This document shows, piece by piece, positions 39,161 through 46,847 of a stretch of 46,847 nucleotides of DNA (positions within the stretch are counted from its first letter, which is position 1; each line of letters begins with the position of its first letter). The position numbers and the translations under genes are program-made. The notes below the pieces were generated by a model. The model was not told where the DNA came from, did not search any database, and saw nothing but the letters and a program-made list of their open reading frames with translations. Origin of the DNA: an uncultured Burkholderiales bacterium (GTDB lineage Bacteria > Pseudomonadota > Gammaproteobacteria > Burkholderiales > Burkholderiaceae_C); contig CAJAOB010000404.1 in NCBI GenBank assembly GCA_903941205.1, positions 1 to 46,847 of the forward strand. The letters run 5' to 3'.

Positions 39161-39938
39161 AGACATGCCGGGTCAGCCCCTTTCGTTCAGCCTCAAAGGG
39201 CAGGTGGCGCTGGTCACCGGAGCAGCGGGCGCCCTGGGCCGCTTGGCCTGCGAGACCTTTGCCCAGGCGGGGGCGGACATCGTCCTGGTGGGGCGCCATA
39301 TCGACAGCCTGCGGGCGCAGGCCGATCGTCTCGCGGCCATGGGGGTCAGGGTGCTGAGCGTTGCGGCTGATGTGACGCGGAGCGAGTCGGTCCAGGCCAT
39401 GGTGGACCAGGCCATCTCGCACTTCGGTCGCATTGACATCGTTTTGAACAATGCCGGCACGAGTTCGCCCAAGTCCTTGCAGGAACTCAGCGACGATGAC
39501 TGGCACCGCATCATGGACACCAGTGCGACCGGCAGTTTTTTTGTTGCCCGCGCTGTCGCGCCTTCCATGATCCAGGCCGGCTACGGGCGGATCATCAGCA
39601 TGGGCTCGATTCTGGCCGTGCGGGGCATGGCCCACCGGGTCGCCTACTCGGCAGCCAAGGCCGCGGTGGCCAATCTCACGCGGGCGCTGGCGTTTGAACT
39701 CGGGCCGCACGGTATCACCGTCAACGCGCTGGGGCCGACCGTCATCGTCACCGACCTGAACCGGGAGATGGTGCTCAAGCAGCCCGAGCTCTACGACGCC
39801 GTGCTCAAGCGCACGCCGATCGGCCGACTGGGTCAGCCGCAGGACATTGCCGGGCCCTTGCTGTTTCTGGCTTCCCCGGCGGCCGCATTTGTCACCGGGC
39901 AGGTGTTGTTCGTGGATGGCGGCTATACCGCAGGCTAA
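39150..39938 (+). CDS. SDR family oxidoreductase (GTG start inferred)
   Basis: QVALVTGAAGALGRLACETFAQAGADIVLVGRH, NNAGTSSPKSL, YSAAKAAVANLTRALAFELGPHGITVNALGP; GGAGG 11 bp upstream of GTG 39150. Confidence 0.92.
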   Translation: MPDKDMPGQPLSFSLKGQVALVTGAAGALGRLACETFAQAGADIVLVGRHIDSLRAQADRLAAMGVRVLSVAADVTRSESVQAMVDQAISHFGRIDIVLNNAGTSSPKSLQELSDDDWHRIMDTSATGSFFVARAVAPSMIQAGYGRIISMGSILAVRGMAHRVAYSAAKAAVANLTRALAFELGPHGITVNALGPTVIVTDLNREMVLKQPELYDAVLKRTPIGRLGQPQDIAGPLLFLASPAAAFVTGQVLFVDGGYTAG

Positions 39939-39942
39939 ACCC

Positions 39943-41010
39943 ATGACAAACACCTCTGCGTTGTCGCCCCCCAGTGCGGGCACGCTCGATACCGGTGCCC
40001 TGGTCCGGTTTCTGTCGCCGCGCTTGCCCGGGCAATGGGCGCAGCCCACGCTTGAACGATTTGTCGGTGGCCAGTCCAACCCGACTTACCGACTCCAGGC
40101 GGGCGCCCAGGCCTATGTATTGCGTAAAAAACCCGACGGTGTCTTGTTGCCCTCGGCGCATGCGATCGATCGCGAGTACCGCGTGATGAAGGCGCTGGCA
40201 GCCTGCGGCCTGCCTGTGCCCGATCCGGCCTTGTATGTCGAAGACCCGTCGATCATCGGAACGCCTTTTTACGTCATGCCCTTCGTCGCGGGCCGCATTT
40301 TCAAGGACCCCGCCCTGCCCGGTTTGGAGAGCACCGAACGCCAGGCCATCTACCGGGCCATGGCCGGCGCCCTGGCGGCCTTGCACCGGGTCGATCCGCA
40401 GCGCGCGCTGCTCGCTGATTTCGGCCGGCCTGCAGATTTCTACAAGCGGCAGATCAAGCGCTGGAGCGAGCAGTACCGTGCCGTGGCCATGGAGCCCGTG
40501 GCCGACATGGAAACCTTGATGGCATGGCTTGCCGCGAATATTCCGGCGGGTGAGGAAAGTGTTGTCGCGCACGGTGACTTCCGGCTGGAAAATCTGATAT
40601 TTCATCCAAGCGAACCCCGCTTGATCGCCATTCTGGATTGGGAACTGTCGACCCTCGGCGATCCGAAGGCCGATCTGGCCTACAACATGATGGCCTGGTA
40701 CCTGCCCGAGCGCGCCTTTGGCGGTTTTACCGACCGGGATATCACCGGCAGTGGAATCCCGAGCGAGGCGCAATACCTGCAGAGCTACTGCCTGGCCGTC
40801 GGCCGCGCCGGCGTTGCCGACTGGAATTTCTATGTGGCCTTTGCCATGTTCCGACTCGCCAGCATCCTTTTTGGCGTCTGGCGGCGCGGGCTCGACGGCA
40901 ATGCCAGCTCACCGGACGCGGTCGAGCGCGGGCGACTGGCCGTGGTCTGTGCGCAAGCGGCGGTGCAGGCCATGCAACGACATCAGCGTGGGGAGAACTC
41001 TCAAACATGA
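39943..41010 (+). CDS. APH-type phosphotransferase family protein (ACAD10/11 N-terminal / LvaA-like kinase fold)
   Basis: LERFVGGQSNPTYRLQAGAQAYVLRKKPDGVLLPSAHAIDREYRVMKAL, VVAHGDFRLENLIFHPSEPRLIAILDWELSTLGDPKADLAYNMM. Confidence 0.92.
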   Translation: MTNTSALSPPSAGTLDTGALVRFLSPRLPGQWAQPTLERFVGGQSNPTYRLQAGAQAYVLRKKPDGVLLPSAHAIDREYRVMKALAACGLPVPDPALYVEDPSIIGTPFYVMPFVAGRIFKDPALPGLESTERQAIYRAMAGALAALHRVDPQRALLADFGRPADFYKRQIKRWSEQYRAVAMEPVADMETLMAWLAANIPAGEESVVAHGDFRLENLIFHPSEPRLIAILDWELSTLGDPKADLAYNMMAWYLPERAFGGFTDRDITGSGIPSEAQYLQSYCLAVGRAGVADWNFYVAFAMFRLASILFGVWRRGLDGNASSPDAVERGRLAVVCAQAAVQAMQRHQRGENSQT

Positions 41011-41858
41011 CGATTCAATTGCTCAATGGCCTGGTCTACGGCGGGCTGCTTTACGTGCTGTCGGTCGGCCTGGTCCTGATCTTCGGGCTGCGCCGCGTCG
41101 TCAATTTCGCACACGGCAGCCTGTTCATGATCGGCGCCTACATTGGCTACAGTGTGGCGCAACTGGCCGGGTTCTTTCCCGGCTTGCTGGCGAGCGTGCT
41201 CGTCATGGCCGTGCTCGGCGCCTTGCTGGACATTTGTGTTTTTCGGCCGCTGCAAAAAGAAGATCCGCTGCTCACCGTGCTGGTGACCTTCGGGCTGCTC
41301 ATGATCCTGGAGGACTTCGCCCGCACCGTCTGGGGCAAGGATTTCCTGAGCGTCAAGGTGCCGCCCCTGCTTTCGGGCAACCTCGAGCTGTTTGACCTGA
41401 ACTACCCGGTTTATCGTTTGATGGTGATCTTGCTGAGTCTGGTGATCGCGATCGCACTGTCGGCGTGGCTGCGCTGGAGTTCGATCGGGCTGTTTGTCCG
41501 GGCCTCCAGCACTGACGCGGTGACAACCGGCATGCAGGGCGTCAACACCGATGCGGTCAGCGCCATCGTGGTCGCCGTGGGCGCTGCGCTGGCGGGAATG
41601 GCCGGCGTGGTGGCCTCGCCGCTGCTTGCGCTGTCCCCGTCCATGGGCAGCTACATCCTGGTCGAGTGTTTCATCGTTGTGGTGGTGGGCGGGCTCAGCA
41701 GCTTTGGCGGCGCCTTCCTGGCGGCCATGCTGATCGGACAGATCCACAACCTGGGCATCGTGTATTTCCCTAACGTGGCGTCGGCAATCCCCTTCTTGCT
41801 GATGTTTTGCGTGCTGATTTGGCGCCCTGAAGGACTGACTGTAAAGAGGACTTCATGA
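41007..41858 (+). CDS. Branched-chain amino acid-type ABC transporter permease (LivH-like)
   Basis: LNGLVYGGLLYVLSVGLVLIFGLRRVVNFAHGSLFMIGAYIGY; ATGA overlap at both ends. Confidence 0.93.
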   Translation: MTIQLLNGLVYGGLLYVLSVGLVLIFGLRRVVNFAHGSLFMIGAYIGYSVAQLAGFFPGLLASVLVMAVLGALLDICVFRPLQKEDPLLTVLVTFGLLMILEDFARTVWGKDFLSVKVPPLLSGNLELFDLNYPVYRLMVILLSLVIAIALSAWLRWSSIGLFVRASSTDAVTTGMQGVNTDAVSAIVVAVGAALAGMAGVVASPLLALSPSMGSYILVECFIVVVVGGLSSFGGAFLAAMLIGQIHNLGIVYFPNVASAIPFLLMFCVLIWRPEGLTVKRTS

Positions 41859-42859
41859 GCGAAGCCGTAACAATCGCCGCCCCATCCGCTGCGAGGCGAT
41901 CCATCGTTTTTCTGCTGGTGCTGATCGCGCTGCTGCTTGGCGCGGCGCTGCCCATCCTGCCAATCAGTGCGACGACGGTCACGCTGATGACGCAGGGCAC
42001 CTTCACCGCCATCATGGCCACGGGGGTGGGGCTATTGATTCGCCAGTGCGGCCTTGTCAGCTTCGGGCATGCGACCTTCTTTGGTCTGGGCGCCTACATC
42101 ACGGCTCTTTTGTTCAAACACACCGCGCTGCATTTTTCCGTGGTGTTCATTCTTGCTGTCGCCATTCCCACTGCGCTTGGATTTCTGATCGCCCTGGTTA
42201 TCGTTCGACAGACCGGGGTGGCTTTTTCCATGCTGACCCTGGCCGTGGCGCAGGTCTTTCACGAAGTGGTCCTGAAGTGGCGCGACCTTGCCGGCGGCGA
42301 TGACGGCATGTCGGTCAAGCTGCCGCCAACGATCTTCGGGCTTCCCGGATCCGCCTTCCAGAACGCCCCGACGATGTTCTTCATCAGCTGGTCGCTGCTG
42401 GTGCTTATCTTGTTCGGACTCTACCAACTGAGCCATAGCCGTATGGGCCGATTGATTTTTGCCATTCGGGACAACGAAGAGCGGGCCCGGTTCCTGGGTC
42501 ATGCGACCCTGTTGCCGCGGGCGATCATCTTTGCACTGTCGGCAGCGATCGGAGCCCTGGGCGGAGTCTTGTTTTTGCTTTACAACGCCTATGTTTCGCC
42601 GGATTTACTGCACTGGACGACCTCGGGCTTCGCGCTGGTGATGGCCATTGTTGGCGGCGCCGAATTCGTACTGGGCCCAGCCATCGGCGCCCTCGTGTTC
42701 CTGTTTTTCAAGGACGCCATGGGTGACATCACCGAGCACTGGCAGGCCATCATGGGCAGCGTGCTGATCGTCATCACGGTCTGGCGGCCGAGCGGTCTGG
42801 CTGGCATTGCGCTTTCCGTGCTGGAACGACTCAAATTGGCCGCAGGAGCCTCAAAATGA
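41855..42859 (+). CDS. Branched-chain amino acid-type ABC transporter permease (LivM-like)
   Basis: GLLIRQCGLVSFGHATFFGLGAYITALLFKH, FAIRDNEERARFLGHATLLPRAIIFALSAAIGALGG. Confidence 0.93.
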   Translation: MSEAVTIAAPSAARRSIVFLLVLIALLLGAALPILPISATTVTLMTQGTFTAIMATGVGLLIRQCGLVSFGHATFFGLGAYITALLFKHTALHFSVVFILAVAIPTALGFLIALVIVRQTGVAFSMLTLAVAQVFHEVVLKWRDLAGGDDGMSVKLPPTIFGLPGSAFQNAPTMFFISWSLLVLILFGLYQLSHSRMGRLIFAIRDNEERARFLGHATLLPRAIIFALSAAIGALGGVLFLLYNAYVSPDLLHWTTSGFALVMAIVGGAEFVLGPAIGALVFLFFKDAMGDITEHWQAIMGSVLIVITVWRPSGLAGIALSVLERLKLAAGASK

Positions 42860-43566
42860 CCCAGATGGCTCTTGAGGGCGTGAATCTGACACGCCAGTTC
42901 GGCGGTTTTTACGCCTTGCGCAACGTCAACATCAGCGTGCCCCAGGGCGAGATCCGCGGACTGATCGGCCCCAACGGCGCGGGAAAGTCGACCCTGATTG
43001 ACGTGCTGTCGGGGCGCGCTTCGAAATGGCAAGGGCAGGTCTTTGTCGACGGTCAGGACGTGGGCAAGTGCTCACCGCGGGAGCGGCGAAACCGCGGCGT
43101 TGCCCGCTCCTTTCAGCGAACCAGCATCTTCAGCAGCCGCACCGTGCGCGACCAGCTTGAACTGGCAGCGCACTGGGGCGATGACGCCAATGTCGATCAG
43201 GTCATGGAGCAACTGGGCTTGAGCAGCAAGCAGCATCAGGTCGCCAGTGAACTCGGCTACGGAGATCAGCGACTGCTGGACCTGGCCTTGGCCTTGATTG
43301 GCAAGCCCCGTGTCCTTCTTCTCGACGAGCCGGCTGCCGGCCTGACCATGGAGGAGTCGCTGAATCTGGCGCATTTGCTGCGCGACCTCGTCAAGCGCTG
43401 GGGGATCACGGTCTTGCTGGTCGAGCACGATATGGATGTGGTGTTTTCGATTTGCGACCAGATCACGGTCCTGAACCTGGGCGAAGTGCTGATCGACGGT
43501 ACGGTGGCCGAAGTGCGGGCCAGCCCCCTGGTGGTTGCTGCCTATCTCGGAAGGAATGTCACATGA
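42856..43566 (+). CDS. Branched-chain amino acid-type ABC transporter ATP-binding protein (LivG-like)
   Basis: GLIGPNGAGKSTLIDVLSG, RNRGVARSFQRTSIFSSRTVRDQLELA, LLLDEPAAGLTMEES. Confidence 0.94.
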   Translation: MTQMALEGVNLTRQFGGFYALRNVNISVPQGEIRGLIGPNGAGKSTLIDVLSGRASKWQGQVFVDGQDVGKCSPRERRNRGVARSFQRTSIFSSRTVRDQLELAAHWGDDANVDQVMEQLGLSSKQHQVASELGYGDQRLLDLALALIGKPRVLLLDEPAAGLTMEESLNLAHLLRDLVKRWGITVLLVEHDMDVVFSICDQITVLNLGEVLIDGTVAEVRASPLVVAAYLGRNVT

Positions 43567-44258
43567 CATTGTTGCGAATGCAGGACGTGGATGCGTTCTA
43601 TGGTTCAGCGCAGATTCTCGACAAGGTCAGTCTGCGCGTCGAGAAGGGCGACCGCGTCGCTGTGCTGGGAAGAAACGGCGTGGGCAAAACGACCCTGATC
43701 AACGCCCTGCTGGGAATCGCTCGGGTAGGTGCCGGCTCGATCGAGATGCAGGGGCAGGCGTGCAAGAACATCCGCAACTTCGATGCGGCCAGGCGTGGGA
43801 TTGCCGTGGTACCCCAAGGCAGACGCATCATCGCCAACCTGACGGTCAAGGAGAACCTGATGCTGGGCGCAGCGCCCCGCCGCCCCGGCCCCTGGGTGCT
43901 GGAAACCGTCTTCGATCTGTTCCCGATTTTGCGTGAGCGAGCCGATACCTTCGGCACAGCCTTGTCGGGTGGGCAGCAGCAGATGCTTGCCATTGGCCGG
44001 GCCCTGATGGCCAACCCGGACTTGCTCATTCTTGATGAACCTAGCGAAGGGCTCGCGCCCGTCATCGTTGATCAGTTGACAGACCTCTTGAATCGGCTCT
44101 CCAGCGAAGGCACATCGATCCTCCTGGTGGAGCAGAACATTTCATTTGTTCTCGATGTGGTGCGCCGGTATTACGTGCTGTCCAAAGGGCGCGTCATTGA
44201 GGAGGGCGATGTCAGCGGCGTGTCCATTGACAAACTGCGCCAGCACATTGCGGTCTGA
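43563..44258 (+). CDS. Branched-chain amino acid-type ABC transporter ATP-binding protein (LivF-like)
   Basis: VDAFYGSAQILDKVSLRVEKGDRVAVLGRNGVGKTTLINALLG, LSGGQQQMLAIGRALMANPDLLILDEPSEGLAPVIVDQL. Confidence 0.95.
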   Translation: MTLLRMQDVDAFYGSAQILDKVSLRVEKGDRVAVLGRNGVGKTTLINALLGIARVGAGSIEMQGQACKNIRNFDAARRGIAVVPQGRRIIANLTVKENLMLGAAPRRPGPWVLETVFDLFPILRERADTFGTALSGGQQQMLAIGRALMANPDLLILDEPSEGLAPVIVDQLTDLLNRLSSEGTSILLVEQNISFVLDVVRRYYVLSKGRVIEEGDVSGVSIDKLRQHIAV

Positions 44259-44305
44259 TCTTCCCGTGTTAGTAGTGTTCGATTTGTTATCACCAAGGAG
44301 ACATC

Positions 44306-45511
44306 ATGAAAAGCAGGTTTTCTGTAGGTAAGTTCAGCTGGGTTCGAATAGCCGGTGCGGGTATCCTTGCGCTCAGTGCGCTCGGCGCCGCAGCGCAGGA
44401 CATCAAGGTCGGCGTGCCGACCTCGCTCTCGGGGCCGTGGGCGGACCTGGGCAACCAGGTCAAGCGCGCGGTGACTTTCGCCACCAACGAGGTCAATGCC
44501 CAGGGAGGCGTGCTGGGCCGCAAGATCGTCGTCGATTTCCAGGACTCCGAAGGCAAGCCCGACGTGGCGCGCAAGCAGGCCGAAAAGCTCGCCTTGTCCG
44601 GCAGCAAACTCTTGCTTGGCCTGATCGCCTCTGGCGAAGGCCTGGCCATTGCGCCCATGGTGGAGCGCTGGGACGCACTTTACATATCGACCATCAACAA
44701 GACCGACAAACTGACCGGCGACACCTGCCAGGCCAGAGTGTTCCGCGTCAACCGCCCGGATGCTGCGGACGCGACGGCCGTGCGGCCCTGGCTTGCCTCG
44801 CGCAAGGAAGACAAGTGGGCCATCATGGCCAATGACATCGCCTGGGGCCGCAACTCCGGCGCGAGCTTCACCAAGGCCACGCTTGACCTGGGCAAGAAAC
44901 TGGTCTCTGACAACTACGCACCTGCCGGTGCCAACGACTTTGCGCCCTACATTCAGAAGATCAAGGACTCGGGTGCCGAAGGCGTGTGGGTGGCCCTGGC
45001 CGGTCGCGACGCGCTGAACTTCGCGCAGCAAGCCAAACAATTTGGTCTGCTGGCCCGCGTGACCACTGCCGGCGTGAGCTTTGTCACAGACAACACCGTT
45101 GATACCCTGGGCGAGACGGCCCGCGGCATCTTTGGCATTGTCAATTACAGCTCGACGCTGGAAGGCGCTGAAAACAAAGTCTTCGTCGAGGCCTGGCGCA
45201 AAGCCTATCCGGGCACCGAGCCGACCAACTTCGAAGGCGAAACCTATATCGGCATGCAAGTGCTGATTCAGGCCATCCGGGCTGCCAAGAGTGACAAGCC
45301 TGCCGATGTGGCCAAGGCCATGCGCGGCACGACGTTCAGCACCATCCTGGGCAAGCAGACCATGCGCAAGGAGGACAACCAGCTCGAAGCACCGAATTTC
45401 TTTGGTGTGGTGACTGACCGTGGCGGCAAGTTGCGCCCGGTGATTCAGACGGCGGTTCCCGCAGCGCAGGCCTTGCCGGCGCCAGACCCTGCCTGCAAAC
45501 TGCCCGCCTAA
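44306..45511 (+). CDS. ABC transporter substrate-binding protein (Leu/Ile/Val-binding type)
   Basis: Signal-like N-terminus ending ALGAAAQ; DIKVGVPTSLSGPWADLGNQVKRAVTFATNEVNAQGGVLGRKIVVDFQDSEGKPDVARKQAEKL; AAGGAGA upstream. Confidence 0.93.
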   Translation: MKSRFSVGKFSWVRIAGAGILALSALGAAAQDIKVGVPTSLSGPWADLGNQVKRAVTFATNEVNAQGGVLGRKIVVDFQDSEGKPDVARKQAEKLALSGSKLLLGLIASGEGLAIAPMVERWDALYISTINKTDKLTGDTCQARVFRVNRPDAADATAVRPWLASRKEDKWAIMANDIAWGRNSGASFTKATLDLGKKLVSDNYAPAGANDFAPYIQKIKDSGAEGVWVALAGRDALNFAQQAKQFGLLARVTTAGVSFVTDNTVDTLGETARGIFGIVNYSSTLEGAENKVFVEAWRKAYPGTEPTNFEGETYIGMQVLIQAIRAAKSDKPADVAKAMRGTTFSTILGKQTMRKEDNQLEAPNFFGVVTDRGGKLRPVIQTAVPAAQALPAPDPACKLPA

Positions 45512-45514
45512 AAC

Positions 45515-46300
45515 GTGCTGGATAGTTTCAACCCCCTTGAAGGTTTCAGCCTTCAAGGGCAGGCTGCCGCCGTCACTGGCGGCGGTCATGGGATCGGGCG
45601 CGCCATTGCCCTCGGGCTGGCGCGCAGCGGTGCACATGTTGCGGTCATGGACATCGATGAAGCCTCGGCCAAGACCACCGCCGACTTGATTCGATCGGCT
45701 GGCATGTCGGCGCAGGCCATCAAGGTCAACGTCTGCATTGAAGGCGAGGTGGATGCCGCCATGGAGCGGGTCTTCGCCGATCAAGGCCGGCTCGACATCC
45801 TGATCAACAACGCGGGGATTGCGATTCGCAAACCCTCCATTGACCTGTCGCTTGAGGACTGGAACCGAGTGCTGGACGTCAATTTGTCGGGCGTTTTTCT
45901 GTGCGCCCGCTCGGCCGGCCGATTCATGATTCGCAGCGGCCGGGGCTCGATCGTCAACATGGCGTCCATCATGGGACTGACCGGCGGTGGGGTCTACCCC
46001 AATATTTCTTACCAAGCCAGCAAGGGCGCGGTGGTGAACCTGACGCGGGCGCTGGCCGTGGAATGGGCGCCGCATCAGGTGCGCGTCAACGCGATCGCGC
46101 CAACCTGGGTCAACACGGATTTCATCAAGGCCCTCACCAGCGTTCCGGAGCTTCTGGAGAAGATCAGGAGCCTGACCCCTTTAGGCAGGCTGGCCGACCC
46201 GCAAGACCTGGTGGGCGCAGCCATCTTCCTGTGTTCGCCAGCGGCCAGCATGGTGACCGGCCATACCCTGGCCGTTGACGGCGGCTACCTGGCGCAATGA
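45515..46300 (+). CDS. SDR family oxidoreductase (GTG start inferred)
   Basis: FSLQGQAAAVTGGGHGIGRAIALGLARSGAHVAVMDIDEASA, INNAGIAIRKP, YQASKGAVVNLTRALAVEWAPHQVRVNAIAPTWVNTDF. Confidence 0.93.
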   Translation: MLDSFNPLEGFSLQGQAAAVTGGGHGIGRAIALGLARSGAHVAVMDIDEASAKTTADLIRSAGMSAQAIKVNVCIEGEVDAAMERVFADQGRLDILINNAGIAIRKPSIDLSLEDWNRVLDVNLSGVFLCARSAGRFMIRSGRGSIVNMASIMGLTGGGVYPNISYQASKGAVVNLTRALAVEWAPHQVRVNAIAPTWVNTDFIKALTSVPELLEKIRSLTPLGRLADPQDLVGAAIFLCSPAASMVTGHTLAVDGGYLAQ

Positions 46301-46354
46301 GCTCCTAAAGCGCCGACCCGGCCGGTCCGGGCAAGAGCGGGCGATGGTGCTGAG

Positions 46355-46847
46355 CTACATCGCCCGGAACTGCGCGCTGTAAAGACGACTCACGGTCAGT
46401 TTCTCAGGCCGGAGGCGCAATTGCAGCAGCAGTTTGCCCGACGCATCTCGGTGCACGGCTTCAATCGCGCTCGCATTGACCACTGTGCCCCGGTGTATTT
46501 GCCAGAAGTTGCTCGCATCCAATTGCGGCAGCAAGTCTTTCAGCGGGGTGCGTATCAGGTATTCCTGCATGGCGGTGAGGACGCGGACGTACTTGTTCGC
46601 GGCCTCAAAGTAAATCACCTCGTGCAAGGCCACCAACCGGATGCTATGGCCCCGACTGACCTGGATCCGGGACAAGGGAGTGATGGGGCCCGGAGCTTTT
46701 TCCGTGCGGCTGGCGGCGGCCAGCACACGGCGCAACTGCTCCAGACAACTGTGAGGCTCGGCGGGCACATCTCGGGCCAAAGTGGCCTGCAGTTTGTTCA
46801 CGGTCTTTTGCAGGTGGGCAGGCTGAACCGGCTTGAGCAGATAGTCC
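46355..46847 (-). CDS. LytTR-type response regulator (AlgR-like), 5' truncated by window edge
   Basis: Frame stays open to the right edge (DYLLKPVQPAHLQKTVNKLQ, receiver end); LytTR: IRLVALHEVIYFEAANKYVRVLTAMQEYLIRTPLKDLLPQLDASNFWQIHRGTVVNASAIEAV. Confidence 0.88.
   Translation of the reverse strand, partial: DYLLKPVQPAHLQKTVNKLQATLARDVPAEPHSCLEQLRRVLAAASRTEKAPGPITPLSRIQVSRGHSIRLVALHEVIYFEAANKYVRVLTAMQEYLIRTPLKDLLPQLDASNFWQIHRGTVVNASAIEAVHRDASGKLLLQLRLRPEKLTVSRLYSAQFRAM

Noticed and set aside
41007-45511. Dedicated branched-chain amino acid importer
   Set aside because: Coupled to catabolic genes and under the same apparent operon; Liv-type systems often import other carboxylates, so substrate not assigned.
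44171-46075. 634-aa minus-strand ORF (also 2228-3580, 15424-16716, 19415-20722, 22936-23979, 36760-37785, all minus)
   Set aside because: Antisense to clearly recognisable genes; H/Q/R/G-rich translations typical of open antisense frames in high-GC DNA, with no domain motifs.
31619-46300. Calling the locus a steroid degradation cluster outright
   Set aside because: KstD-like and Ltp2-like proteins suggest it, but no KshA, HsaC, ring-cleavage or acyl-CoA dehydrogenase genes are in the window; substrate is left open.

Overview
High-GC betaproteobacterial chromosome segment, probably Comamonadaceae-like (inferred from gene content and codon style; no search was run). The left edge holds the C-terminus of an FG-GAP/RTX-type surface protein, a (GCTGAC)15 repeat with a terminator hairpin, and a TPR/OGT (GT41-like) glycosyltransferase. 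The middle is mostly housekeeping and metabolic genes: malic enzyme, FAD-linked oxidase, DUF2069, YihY, Mpo1-like protein, MetY, CBS protein, AroC, MFS transporter, USP, KefF/KefC, PhnA, DUF2306 and GlnS. It is interrupted by AT-richer glycan-modification genes (8740-12023) and an AT-richer FkbM-like gene (24601-25383). Unusual single genes are a twice-frameshifted RluE-like pseudouridine synthase, a CphA-like ATP-grasp protein with a degenerate Mur-ligase remnant, an SRAP (YedK/HMCES) homologue lacking Cys2, an orphan ABC ATPase with degenerate catalytic motifs, a TumE/DUF6516-like toxin plus HTH pair, and a glnS with an apparent +1 frameshift at a G6 run. The most interesting region is 31619-46300. 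It is a GntR/FadR-controlled catabolic cluster: KstD-like flavoenzyme, enoyl-CoA hydratase, Ltp2-like thiolase-fold protein plus DUF35 partner, PaaK-like CoA ligase, small ORF, three SDRs, APH-type kinase, and a complete Liv-type ABC transporter. It has a recognisable sigma70 promoter and a 17-bp GntR-like operator. I propose it degrades a cyclic, steroid- or terpenoid-like carboxylate by a pathway I cannot match to a described one. All assignments are from reading motifs in translations; no database search was possible.
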